From NCBI GenBank assembly GCA_036937835.1, contig CM072878.1, positions 16,038,001-16,102,000 of the forward strand: a stretch of DNA of 64,000 nucleotides. The letters are read 5' to 3'. The position numbers and the translations under genes were made by a program. The notes below the pieces were generated by a model. The model was given only the letters and a program-made list of their open reading frames with translations. It had not been told where the DNA came from and made no database searches. Positions 11,271 through 22,399 of the stretch are shown in pieces; position 1 is the stretch's first letter; each line of letters opens with the position of its first letter. This stretch comes from Pampus argenteus. Lineage: Eukaryota > Chordata > Actinopteri > Scombriformes > Stromateidae.

Positions 11271-14200
11271 CTAGGCCGAATCTTTCGCTGCAGCAGCTCC
11301 GTTTTTGTCCTCAGCCTCTCCTCCTGCTTTGTCCTTTTTCTTCCCCCCTTTCTTCTTATCTTTTTCTAGCCTTTCTTTCTCCTTCCTGAGCCTCTCTTTC
11401 TCGGCTTTTTCCTTTTCCTTCTTTTCCTTCAGTTTTTTCTTCTCATCTTCCTTCTCCTTCTTCTTGTCTTCTTTGCTTTTCTTCTTTTTCTTTACATCTT
11501 CTTCTCCAATTGTGGCCTCAGCCGCTGCTTCATTCTTTGAATCTGGACACGGCGGCAGAGGGGCATTGTTTGCAGTCGGAGAGGGGATAGATGGAGTGAT
11601 TTGCTCTGAGACAATCCTAGGGGAAGGAGATAGAGTGTCGGGTGGTGGGGTTGCGGCTTCCGGCTGCACTGAGGTGTTGTGTGACGGGCCAGTCGCACTC
11701 CCGACTAGGGGGCTCTGAGTGTGTCGTGCCGGTGGCTTCTGACCTGCCCCTGGAGGAATGGGTGGTTTGTGGATATTAGCGCCGCCCAGGCTTGATGCTA
11801 AGTTAGCAGGTGGCGACTCTCTTCCTGAAGGCCCTGAGAAGGAGCCCTTCTTGGTTTGGGTGTGGAAAGGAGTCCTGGACTTGCGGAAGCCAGGGAGTGA
11901 GAGCAGGCTAGAGGAGGCCCTGAGGGGTCCTGGCGGAGGAATCGAACTTCCCAGGAAGGAGAAGCTACCGCCGGAGCTGATAGCGGCGGCGCGGCGTTTG
12001 TACTCATAGATGGCCCTCGTACCGTGTAGGCGGCGGCCCGGCTGGTGTGTCAGGTCCCCCCTGGACTCCCTCCACTTCCTCACTTGGATGCTGCACTCCC
12101 TCTCTATGAGTGACTCGGTCACCGGGAGGATAATAATCTGGACAACAACACATCAGATGAGGACAAGACAGACAGAGGAAGTAGAGATTAGCAGGCTGCG
12201 CGCTACAGGACAAAGTGACTCATAACTCGTGTCACTGAGTAAGAAAAATAAGCAGATTTTGCTTTTGTTGGGAGAAAGACCCACCTCCTGTACCAGTACG
12301 TCCTCTCTGATAGTGTCAGGTGAGATGTTCCTTAGACGCTCCATGGTTTCATACATGCCCTGTAGCTCCCGAAGTTTATCCACAGAGCCAAGCATTTGTT
12401 TCAGTAGCACCAGGCCCACACGAAACACTATCTTTACCCCTGCAACCGAAGACTAAGTTATATTTCTGTCAAACTACTGAAAAAAAGTAAGTAGTTTATT
12501 CAATCTTACTTCTAACTGTATTATAAATAATCAACATCTAAAAACAGACAAAAGCAGTGAAGGCTGCCTGTAAACTGTGATCATATCAATGTACCTTCAC
12601 AGAAGAACATGTCCCATACACGCAGTACAGAGGACCATGGTAAGGTGCGAGAGAAGATACACATGAACCACTCAGTCATGTAGAGAATCGGGTCAATCTT
12701 GAACTTCTTGAGATGACGATAAGCCATGGGACACGTACGCCGCAACAGGGAGAAGAAGATCTCGCCATCCAGCTGGATTGCTTCCTGTAAGAGGTTTGAC
12801 GGAGACGAAGAGTTAGTAAAGGTGTGAATATTGACATAAAGGGGTCAGAAAATGGACAATCGGGGGGGTTTGTTGATTCACTCACCAGCCCAGCACTGTA
12901 GTAGCCAGGGAGGTATTTCTCACATATCTGGACGAGACACCAAAAGGCTTGCTGTGGAACCGAGCAAAATTATAACCTTTAATGTTGGCAAACAACTGCA
13001 TCTGAAGTGTAAATGTTACCTGAAAGTAGAGCGTTGGAACTAAATCACATCATTAATTCCTAATTTTGGTTCCCCCTTTTTTGTGTCCATTTGAAAATAA
13101 AACAATATGCACATTATATATTAACTTAATCTCTCTGTCTTCCTTCTTTGTGTGTTTGTTCAGTGTAACGACCCAATGGACAGCATAACAAACCAAGATA
13201 ACAAATCAGGCTAAATAGTACAGAGAAAGAAAGGTGTGATCACAAAATACTTTCAGGATATTTATGTCATGATCACATGAAAAAAGGTTTGATAAAAGTG
13301 TGTCTTGTGATCATGAAACAATACTTTGGTGAACTAAGGACAAACATTGCCAGCTTGTTGAGCTTTATTTCATGATCCCAAATAAAATAGAACAATAATT
13401 ATATAAACAGTGTGTCCTTCTGTTAAACAGAAAACTGATGGAATTGAAACGGTGGCACTTTCAGAAGATAAAGACACACCTTGCTTGCAACGAGTAGTCG
13501 TCAACTACGTCAACTACGTCAACTGTTCCAGTGTTGCATAACAGTGTAACATCGCGCGCACACACACACCATAAGAGCCAACAACCACACAGGAACTGTA
13601 TACACCCACTTATATTTGGGTCTGAATTAGACTCGCAAGTCAATGTCCTCATCTTACGTTGATGAACTGGGTGGAAACAATTGTTCTGTTTTGTCTTTAG
13701 GGCAGCACTTCTTATAAGGGAGGTGACATACAGAAGTCCTGTACTTGTGATTCACTATACAGAGGAGAATGTGTGTGTGGGAGGCATCATTTCCAATAAG
13801 GGTTTGTTAGCGGCTGTAAATCTGCCATTTAGCTACGAGCTAAAAATCCCCAGACGACTGGTAGGCAGTCTGAATGAACTGTCACAATATAGATGAGACC
13901 TTGTTGTCGCCCTCCTTTCAAAAAGTCTGTCCCCACTGTCTCTGAGACCTAGTCAAATGTGTCACAGTCTAGTAGTTGACATTTCAGCAGTGTCACCAGT
14001 ATGCTGCCTGCTACTATTTTTAATTTAGTAAGTAACCCATAAAACCTATTACAAAACAGATACAGATTAAATTAGTTTTTTCTTGTTGTAATCATGTTGT
14101 AATCCTGTTCATACTGGACATCAATCAATTCAAAAATGTACAGCACCAGTCAAAAGTTTGTACACAGCTTCCCATTCACATGAATGACAAAGTGTGTCCA

Positions 14201-17200
14201 AGCTTTTTTTCTGGTACTGTACTTCATGGTTTATTTGACGCTAATATGAAGCTTCAAGCATCCAAGTTAATTGAATCAGGTCAATATCTTTCAAAGTTCT
14301 TTCAGCCTTTTCATTTCCCAACTGTAGACCAACCTCAGCGGGCATATGCATGAGCAGCACCGCAGCCACTGGAGCCTGTGCCTGGCAGTAGCCCTCGTCA
14401 GGCCGGTAGACGGTGTAGGCCTTCAGGATACGAAACAGATCCTGTTGCCTGCAGGAAGAAAAAACTAAATGATCCAGTGGCTAAATCCAACCAAAATACT
14501 CAACCAGTCAATTTACCTCTGTTTGACTCATGAAGGGAATAATGCAATCCAGAGGAATGCCTTTGAAATAATTCTCTGCAGTTGTGCTTATATTTTCATG
14601 TATTTTGTGTTTTTATCATTTTTTTTTCTGATATTGTTGGTTTTTGGATTATTAATGATTATGCCATGTCAGAGAATCATGTATACAGATATATATATAT
14701 ATATATATATATGCACATTAGTACAGATGCAAAACAAATAAATAAACAAACATATGACATTGACCAGATGAACGTCAAAACTGTATGTAACACTCAAGTG
14801 TTACTCAGATGTTACCCTTTTCAGTCACGTATGTAAAACAAACTGAGGATGTGTATTTTTTTATTTTTTTTTGCTTTACCCGTGACCACCACGAGCAGCA
14901 AACATCTCATGGAAAGGGAACTGTCTGTGTAGATCCTTCTCTATGATGTCGAGCCATTTAGCTTCTCCTGGCTCTCTCTCCAGCTCCTGTTAAAAAGAAA
15001 AAGAAGAGTAGAGAGACAGAGATATTTTAGATTAAAATATCTTTAAATATCAGTGACTTGTTGTGTAAAGTTCTAAATTAGACTACAAAATGGATTAAAC
15101 TGCAAAGCCCTGTTTGAACCATGTAGAAAAGAAATTTGCACTTAAACAAAACTCAAATTGAGTGCTGGGACCCAGCTGAGCCCAGACCCCCCTCCAGCAT
15201 GGATATGGAGTCAAGGCCCTGACAGGCAGGATTACCGGTCCTGATAAGAAGCTTATGGCTTCCTAGGTCTGCGCCTGCGTACCTTTAGCATCCCTGGAGC
15301 TGCAATTACCCTACTCACAACTTCCCTTTACAACAGTGCCCTTTTTGAGACAGTAACTTAAAAATAACTTCTTCACTGTTCTTGGATGTTCTCAAACCAG
15401 CTACAGACAGTTTCACAAATAGAAAGTAAGAACGTTTGAAGAACTGAGAGAACAGAGTCGGAAAAAAAAATCTAAAATCTAAAACTAAAATTCATGTTTC
15501 CTGTTGTAGGTTTATTTGTTCATGACTGGCCAAAAAAGCTAAGAGAACCTAAATAAAAGATGTATGTATTGTTCGTGGTTTTGGTGACCAATATGATCAC
15601 GGTGTTGTGAACAATATGATTCACCGTGATACCTCAAATTTCCCAGTGTTGGCATCTAGGAGATCTTGACTGTTGGACAGCAGCTGCCAGGCTTTGGATC
15701 TGAGAGATGATGGAATCCCCTTCCTGCAGCGCATTTTCACCTGCAGCAGACACACAGGATATAACCCATAGCTCAATGTTACCTATTCATTATACCCAAC
15801 ACGCATCCAAAACACACACACTTTTTACTGCTTATTAAACATAAATCAACCAATATAAACACCTGAAAGGCTGGCATGCATACCTTCTGGAAGCGATGTT
15901 TGATCCACTTATCCCAGTTGTTAAACATGTCAAGCCATTTCATCTCCCTCTGTCTGGCCACTTCAACTCGAATATCCTTGTCACTGTAATAGTGAGTAAT
16001 GTAATCGTTGACTTATTTTCATTTTATATTCCTAAAAATTGTGCTCTGATATGTTCAGAAATCTATAACAGTATTATTCTAATAATGCCAAAGAATAAAC
16101 TTCATACTCTCTCCCAGAATGCACTGCCACTGCCCATGGTAGAAAAATCAATAGACATTTTAATTATTCAGACGTGGAAGTGCAATTAGCTGGTCAGGAA
16201 AAACTAGAAGCAGATGGATGTGATGGGCGACACAAGAGAAACACACAGTCAGTACATATTGAGTCACAAAAAACACTCTCAGCATTAGTCAGACTAACAG
16301 GAGATAAAGGACAGACAGATATGTTTAGAGAAGCAGAGGAGGGGAGGAGGACAGGAAACAAAGGGTGAGACTGAGAAAGGACAAAAATCTCTTAGGGCCA
16401 CACAGATGACAGAGATGAGATGTTCAGGAGAAGTGAAGCATGATTTATGTCCGTCTAGCCATAAAATCTAATGTGTATTGCAAATAATGTCTACATGGAA
16501 GCAGAGCAGGAGAAAAGGGGGAAGTGTGTTTTTTTCTCAGTCCCTCAAACAGCCACATTGAATGTGTCTCCAATTTCAGAATGATGATGATATTTTGCAC
16601 AATAGCCAGGAATGTGAATGATTAATAATGTGTTAATACTTACGCGCTTTCACTGTACTGACTCCCACCCAGGAAGCCATATTTATCAGTGCGTCTAACA
16701 GCCAAGCCATTGACCTCTGAGTCTGAACCTATAGAGCTTCCATCCTCTCCCAGCCCAGACAAAGACTCCAACGTCCCCGACATTAAGCTGGCGGACTCTA
16801 GGTAGCTGAGGGTGTCGGGGGCTGGCCGAGTAGTTTTGAGCGGCAAGGAAAAGTCTGGCTCGTGAATCAACGGGACAGTAGGGCTGTGGTGTTCGGCCCA
16901 GGTGGGGGTGCTGGGAGGTTCCACTTTCTTTGCTAAACTGGGAGGTTCAGGCTTTGGTGACAGAGGAGGGGGTTTACTTTGAGGAATTTGTGCTTGTTGG
17001 GATGGCTGAGGTTTCTCCTCTTCAGCTGCTGCTGCTGCAGTGTGGGTGGATGCAGGAGAAACAGGTGTGGGATCAGAACACGCTGCAGTTTGGGGTTGGC
17101 TTGCTGTAAGTTGACCATCATCGATAACGGGATTTGGGTTGTGGGTGACATGTACATTGGGGTAGAGGTTGGGACTAGGAGTGAAATCAGGAGAGGGGGA

Positions 17201-17650
17201 TGCCTGTGGCACTTCAATCTGAGCTGATGGCTCACTTGACAGTGCTGGGGTCTCTGGATCAGCAATTAAGAGCCCTGCAGCAGCTGGATCATTGGTCACT
17301 GTCTCTTGTTTAATAACTTGAGCTCCAGTCTCAGCATCTTTCCCAGCTGACTCCTCTCTCTGTGGAGTATCCCCCTGTAACAATGATGGGAGGGGGGTCT
17401 GAGCAGCAGGTTTTGGACTCAAGGGTGGGGGTAGAGCAGAGGTTGAACCCCCTGATCGTGCTGCAGAAGTGTTTCCAATCAAAGCTTTGTCATTGTAGAG
17501 GGAAGACTTGGGTATGGATATCTCCCTGGTGGACTCTGGAGCAGGACTGTTGGGAGCAGGAAGAGCTGATGAGGACGGAGGGATGGATGGAGCTGCATGA
17601 GGATCACCCAATGCAGGTGGTGATGGGGATAGGGTGTAAAGTTCAGCCAT
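11271..17650 (-). CDS. tbc1d10b: TBC1 domain family member 10B (Rab GAP)
   Basis: Nine coding exons in transcript order: 17650-16644, 15983-15884, 15740-15633, 14986-14880, 14448-14334, 12951-12886, 12784-12595, 12439-12285, 12137-11271; 904 residues. The family accelerates GTP hydrolysis by Rab GTPases. Residues 1 to about 330 are Pro/Ser-rich and probably disordered. KYGFLGGSQYS marks entry to the conserved part. The TBC domain (about 374-600) keeps the arginine finger in KGIPSSLR (R383) and the glutamine finger in GYCQ (Q463). The C-terminal exon encodes a Ser/Pro linker and a long Lys/Glu tail, as in EPI64B. The exon 5 donor reads GTTGGT, unusual at +3. The ATG at 17650 opens the only long in-frame N-terminus. 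TBC1D10A is the closest alternative, but the tail and the hsd3b7/setd1a neighbourhood favour 10B. Confidence 0.93.
14139..14221. mobile_element. 83-bp Tc1/mariner-like mini-MITE
   Basis: TACAGCACCAG at the left and CTGGTACTGTA at the right begin inverted repeats of about 28 bases with a few mismatches, around a spacer of about 25 bases. The ends are TA, the Tc1/mariner target duplication. It lies in tbc1d10b intron 5 and has no coding capacity. Confidence 0.6.
14684..14711. repeat. (AT)n microsatellite in tbc1d10b intron 4-5 region
   Basis: Short alternating AT tract between coding exons 5 (14334-14448) and 4 (14880-14986). Confidence 0.8.
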
Positions 17651-18404
17651 GGTTCCACTGTGATCTCTCCTTTAAAAAATAGAGAAATGATGCAGGTGAG
17701 TTTTAGTTTAGCCATGTAAAATCCGTCATAACTTTTGTACAAATAACTTTTTTTTTTTAAGTCAACGCTTGACACAAAAGGTGAATAAAGAGCCTATGAA
17801 AAAACAAAGAGGTTTAAGCCATTAGCTATGAAGTTCCTCTTCTTGAAAATAGATCAAAAGAGAAGTAGTTAAAGAAGTGAACTACATTTTGAAATCATGG
17901 AAATTTATTGGAGACGTGTGTGTGCATTCATACAGAGTACACATTTCAGTTTTCTTAACCCCTAAAACTTCCCAGACTTGCTTTTACTTGTAACCTAAAA
18001 ATTGTATTGTTATATTGTTTTTGCAAATGACAATATGACTACTGACAGCTATACATGTATCATGCCATATTTCCTCTTTTGCTAAACAGTACACTCATAG
18101 TAAAAGTAAATGTGTAATTCACAGAAACTCACATGAACGCATACCAGACCAAGAAAACACCAAGTTTAATAATAAATAAACTATCATCAGCCACAAGATG
18201 GTAAAATATTAAAAGTATCGGGTATATTTCACACACAAAACAATGATTGAATTTGAACATTTATCTGTTATCTGTCACTTTTTAAAAAGTTTATTTCCCA
18301 TGATAATTATGTTTTACCACAATTTCTCAGGTGTGTATTGCGTTTCCCTTCAAATGCAAATCATTGTAATTGTAGTCACTTTGCTAAAATGCATTTTAAT
18401 TTTT

Positions 18405-18610
18405 TTTATCTAAAGCTTATATGAGCCTTCAGCAGTCTGACTTTGTCATATATATAAGTGGATATTTGCCACATTTACAGTCTTTTTAGCATAAAATTCC
18501 CTCTTTGTTTTTCCCTGTTCAGCAGCGGTGGAAATATAGTAACAAAAACAGAGACTTTAGCATCAAAAACACTGTAACGTTGAAAGATATCTACGTGATT
18601 TGACTAATTT
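18405..18610. repeat. Dispersed repeat, interior of the TTAA-MITE family
   Basis: AGCTTATATGAGCCTTCAGC and the following 80 or so bases closely match the piece near 29029-29112, and partly match the interior of 10062-10344. It lies in the first (non-coding) intron of tbc1d10b. Confidence 0.5.
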
Positions 18611-18954
18611 CTATAGCTGAACATTAGTTAACAGATCGGTGTATCAGTGTATCGGCGTGTAACGGTGTCAACAAATCGCCCCCGACAACCATGATGATCC
18701 AGTATTTTGCTGATGAAGCAGGTTAATGTCTGTGGTGCTAACAGCTAATAACACCGGGCACTTTGTTGTAGTATCCTCTCTGCAGGCCTCTCCCAAAGCG
18801 ACTCAACTTCCCGATTCAGTACACAGGATGGTTTACTAACACAGCTAACAATCAACACGCTCCCAGCCCCGCCAGGCCCTGTCCGAGCAGCATCCACGGC
18901 CTTGTCCACCTCGCTGCCCCGGTCAGCGCCCCTCAACTCCGCTGCTCAACTTAC

Positions 18955-19150
18955 CCACAGCCGGCGTTTCACTGCGGTCTGTCCGCCTGGGCAGCCAGGG
19001 GGTTCCTCTTCGCGCGTCCCCCCGCCACAGCTCCGGCTGCACAACCTCCTCCGTGAAATAAAATGAAACACGACAAAAACAACAGGCGACAACGAGAGCA
19101 GGAACCGCAAAGCAGGGCGAGGAGCTGGAGGCGAAAACGTCCTGCAATCG
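18955..19150 (-). other. tbc1d10b: Putative non-coding first exon and promoter of tbc1d10b
   Basis: A GC- and CpG-rich block ends on the minus strand at a strong donor, GTAAGT, immediately below 18955. The ATG exon has a possible acceptor just upstream of its start (exon beginning near 17669). This supports a 5' UTR exon here and a first intron of about 1.3 kb. The transcription start is not directly visible. Confidence 0.55.
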
Positions 19151-19196
19151 GCGAGCTAGCTAGCTAGCTAAGTTACCAGCTAGCTAAGTTAGCTTA
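19151..19196. repeat. GCTA/TAGC tandem palindromic tract
   Basis: GCTAGC-type palindromes repeat several times just upstream of the tbc1d10b first exon. The tract is close to a simple repeat but is self-complementary. Confidence 0.7.
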
Positions 19197-19495
19197 ATTT
19201 AGCATCAGCGCCGATAGTGTTTCTCTTATTGTTGTGTCTCCGTTACTTCGGACTTGTTGCGACCATTCTCGTCTACATTAAACAACCGTCATGGTAAAAG
19301 CGTTCATTCTGAAACAAAACTGACTTTCTTTGTTTAATTTGTCCAAGCACCGACAGGGTATATCTAATACCAGACGCCTGTATTTCCTACTGACAGCTAC
19401 GTGCGTGTGCTCGTCAACATCATCGGGCGGGCGGGCGCACGCACGCACCCGCACAGGAGCCTCCCTTGCTGTCACTAGTGCAGAAAACAAATATT

Positions 19496-19497
<2 letters not shown>

Positions 19498-19549
<52 letters not shown>
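19498..19549. repeat. (AT)n microsatellite
   Basis: About 26 AT units, then a TTA-rich tail. It lies upstream of the tbc1d10b promoter. Confidence 0.95.
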
Positions 19550-19555
<6 letters not shown>

Positions 19556-19810
19556 TTATTATTAATATAGATATAGATGTATTAGAAAATAATATTAAAT
19601 ATATAAAGCTTCTTCTTAACATGAATTCTTAACACAATCATAAAAATTCATTCTCTAGTGAGTAGTAGTCATTTATTTGCAAATCACTCTTACTCTTTTG
19701 AAGAAGTTACAAAGTAGTTAGAAAAGCCTAATTACAAACGAAAAAAAAAAGAGAATTACAAAAGTTAACACAATGATTTGGTGGTTAAATAATTTAATCT
19801 AATAATTAAC

Positions 19811-20365
19811 GGAGGAAAAAGTACTCAAATCAATAAAAGTAGTGTTTTGGTCCCTCTGACTGATATATTATTATATATGACATCATTTGATTATTAATAC
19901 TACTATTGTACTATCAAATCTATTGTAGCTGCTGGAAGTGGAGCCAGTTCAAACTACTTTATATACAGTTAGCTAGTTTAGTCCAGTGGTTCCCAACCTA
20001 GGGGTCAGGCCCCTCCAAAGGGTCACTAAATAAATCTGAGGGGTTGTGAGATGATTAATGATGATTAGTGATTAATTGGAATTTTAATTGATTTTTTATT
20101 TTTTTTACTTTTTCTGTAATCTTTGATTCTTTTTAGCAACTTAACACCTGAATCATGACCCCACCTACACACTGCTTTTTGAAAAGTAACTAAACCTTTT
20201 AAATAAATAAAGAGGAGTAGAAAGCATAATATTTCCCTCTGAAATGAAGTGGAGTGAAAGTATAAAGTGACATAAAATGGAAATACTCTATTAAAGTACA
20301 AATACCTCAATGTTGTACTTAAGCAAAGTACTTCTGTAAATGTTTTTAGTTACTTTCCACCACTG
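19811..20365. mobile_element. hAT-like MITE, left end decayed
   Basis: The right end is TTTCCACCACTG, typical of the teleost hAT-like family whose ends read CAGTGGTGGAA. The left end retains GGAGGAAAAAGTACTC. The internal stretch near 19843-19915 is almost identical to 52682-52755, so both are copies of one family. A GGTTCCCAACCT segment near 19990 may be a second element inserted inside. Confidence 0.6.
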
Positions 20366-21602
20366 CTAATAATAGAAATGGTTTTACAAGGCAGCACCTA
20401 ATATTTAATCTAGTGGTATGTGTTTGTTGAACCAGGAGATGGCGCAATCCCCTTTGTTTACATGCATACATTTTGTAAAGCCTGAACATAAATCAGAACG
20501 TTTTGGTATTTAGATTCTTTACATAGAAAAAAAGTATTGTGGTAGTATTTTCTTCTGAACGATCATGTTAAAGTATAACAACGAATCTTTAAGCTGATCT
20601 TATGTCCATGTGCTACAGTAAGAGCTATTTATCTACCCACAGAAGAAGTCACTGTTGGAGTATTTTAAGTAGACTGTGGGAACCAAGGTCAGCAAGATGA
20701 TATCTGTAAACAGGAGTGAATGGAAAACACCAGAAACGCTATAATATTAATGTTATCAATCCAGGTACAAAACATTGAACGTTCCTCGTGCTAATGACCT
20801 GAGAACAATAACAGTTAAAGTCTTAAAGTGTGTTTTAAATTTTTGCAACTATTGTTCAAACTTAGTATAAAGTAGTATTAAATAGACAAAATCGAGTGAA
20901 GTAATGTATGTAAACCCTCACTATAACCTAAACCTAAATCTAACATTTACCCTCAAACCAAGTCTTGAATAGCCTTTAAAGTAGTGAGGACCTCACAATG
21001 ATAATTTAATAGTGAAATTGGTCCCCACAAAGATAGCAAGACATGTGTCATTATCAAAATGGGAATCAGAGCACCAATGTCTAGCATATGCAGTAGCCAT
21101 AAATACTTTCAGATTCACCACTATTATGCTTAATAAACATTACAAGTTCCACATCGTCATATTGTTTTGTCTTGTTTTGTTTGGTGATTTCATTTCCATG
21201 CATTCATTCACATAGTATCATAGGGACACATAGACAAATAGGAACTATCCAAGACATGCTGCAACAAAGTTATTGTACAAGGGAAACCCCATTACTCATA
21301 TAAACAAACACTATCCAGCTGGTTGGTATATACTCTGATGACAAGTTTCCACAGGAATAATGACCCGTGTAAACACAGTCCTCCATCTCCATGGAAATCC
21401 AAAAGAGGAAAATTCACTGTAACCATGTTTAAGCAAAAAACACATGCACACTCAAACACACCCAGTGCTTGATCAAAGGTAGTCAGGTCACCAGAGAGTT
21501 TCATGACGTATGACATATGATCATTTATTTAAAGAAAAGGGAGGAAGAAAAGCAGCCTCTCCCTTACAATGAGCAAAACCACATAGAATATATTAAATAA
21601 TC
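20366..21602. other. tbc1d10b-hsd3b7 spacer
   Basis: AT-rich sequence with no protein-like frame. Part of it (about 20900-21050) has CCTAAACCTAAA-like tracts ending in GGTCCCCACAAAGATAGC, a dispersed-repeat pattern that also appears, rearranged, near 38655-38800. Confidence 0.45.
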
Positions 21603-22399
21603 TTTATTAAAAATGAAAAAACTAAATATTAAAATCATTTAACAATTATTTAAATTAGGAAACATAAAAATCATAATATCAGTAATACAGGCTTTAAGTT
21701 CATATACGTGTAGTTAATGCATGTAAATTGTGTTAACAGTTGTCATGCATCAGTTATATAACAAGTGCTGATGTAGAAAATGGTCTATGCTATAGCACAC
21801 TCTAAACAAAAAAGATGCAATCTCAGTGGTATCCAAAAACACTAGTGAATAGATAAATTAATATCATAAATTCTCTAAGAAAGCCTTTATTAAGCACGTC
21901 ATCCTAACAAATTATTTAATTATGTTTTCTTAACAATTCAGCTAGAAATACATCACATTATTACAGATGCAGCAGTAACGAAATGCTTTCAAACTACTTT
22001 TACGAAAGCACCTTTTTTTTAAAAAACTACATTTCCACGTTTAATATTCTTCTTACAAAATATTTTATCTCCGTTTGGTACTCGTGAATTTATGATTAAA
22101 TCATAAATACTGCAAAAGGCTGAGAGAATTAAAACTAAAAAGAGAATTTTTTTGCTTCATGATAATTCTTCAGTTAAGATAAAATCTGCTTTTTGATAGT
22201 TTGATGGCAGAAATGACTACCACAAAATATCACATAAAAATAATTGAATGATTAATAATTTATTAGTATGCTATTCTGTAAGTATGCATACTTTTTCTTT
22301 ACATTGTCCCTAATAGCAGATTACTCCTTTAGCATGTACATATATTTGGTATCCTGCATGACTATATAGAGTAGCAGCTTCTGATGCGTTCAGGTCCCT
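21603..22399 (-). other. hsd3b7: Probable 3' UTR of hsd3b7
   Basis: AT-rich sequence after the stop codon. A minus-strand AATAAA at 21603-21608 is a reasonable end, but other signals exist further out. Confidence 0.35.

Noticed and set aside
11305..11718. Phe/Ser-rich plus-strand frame
   Set aside because: Complement of the Lys/Glu-rich tail of tbc1d10b.
20910..20960. Possible interstitial telomere repeat
   Set aside because: CCTAAACCTAAATC-like units are too short and irregular compared with (TTAGGG)n; better explained as part of a dispersed repeat.
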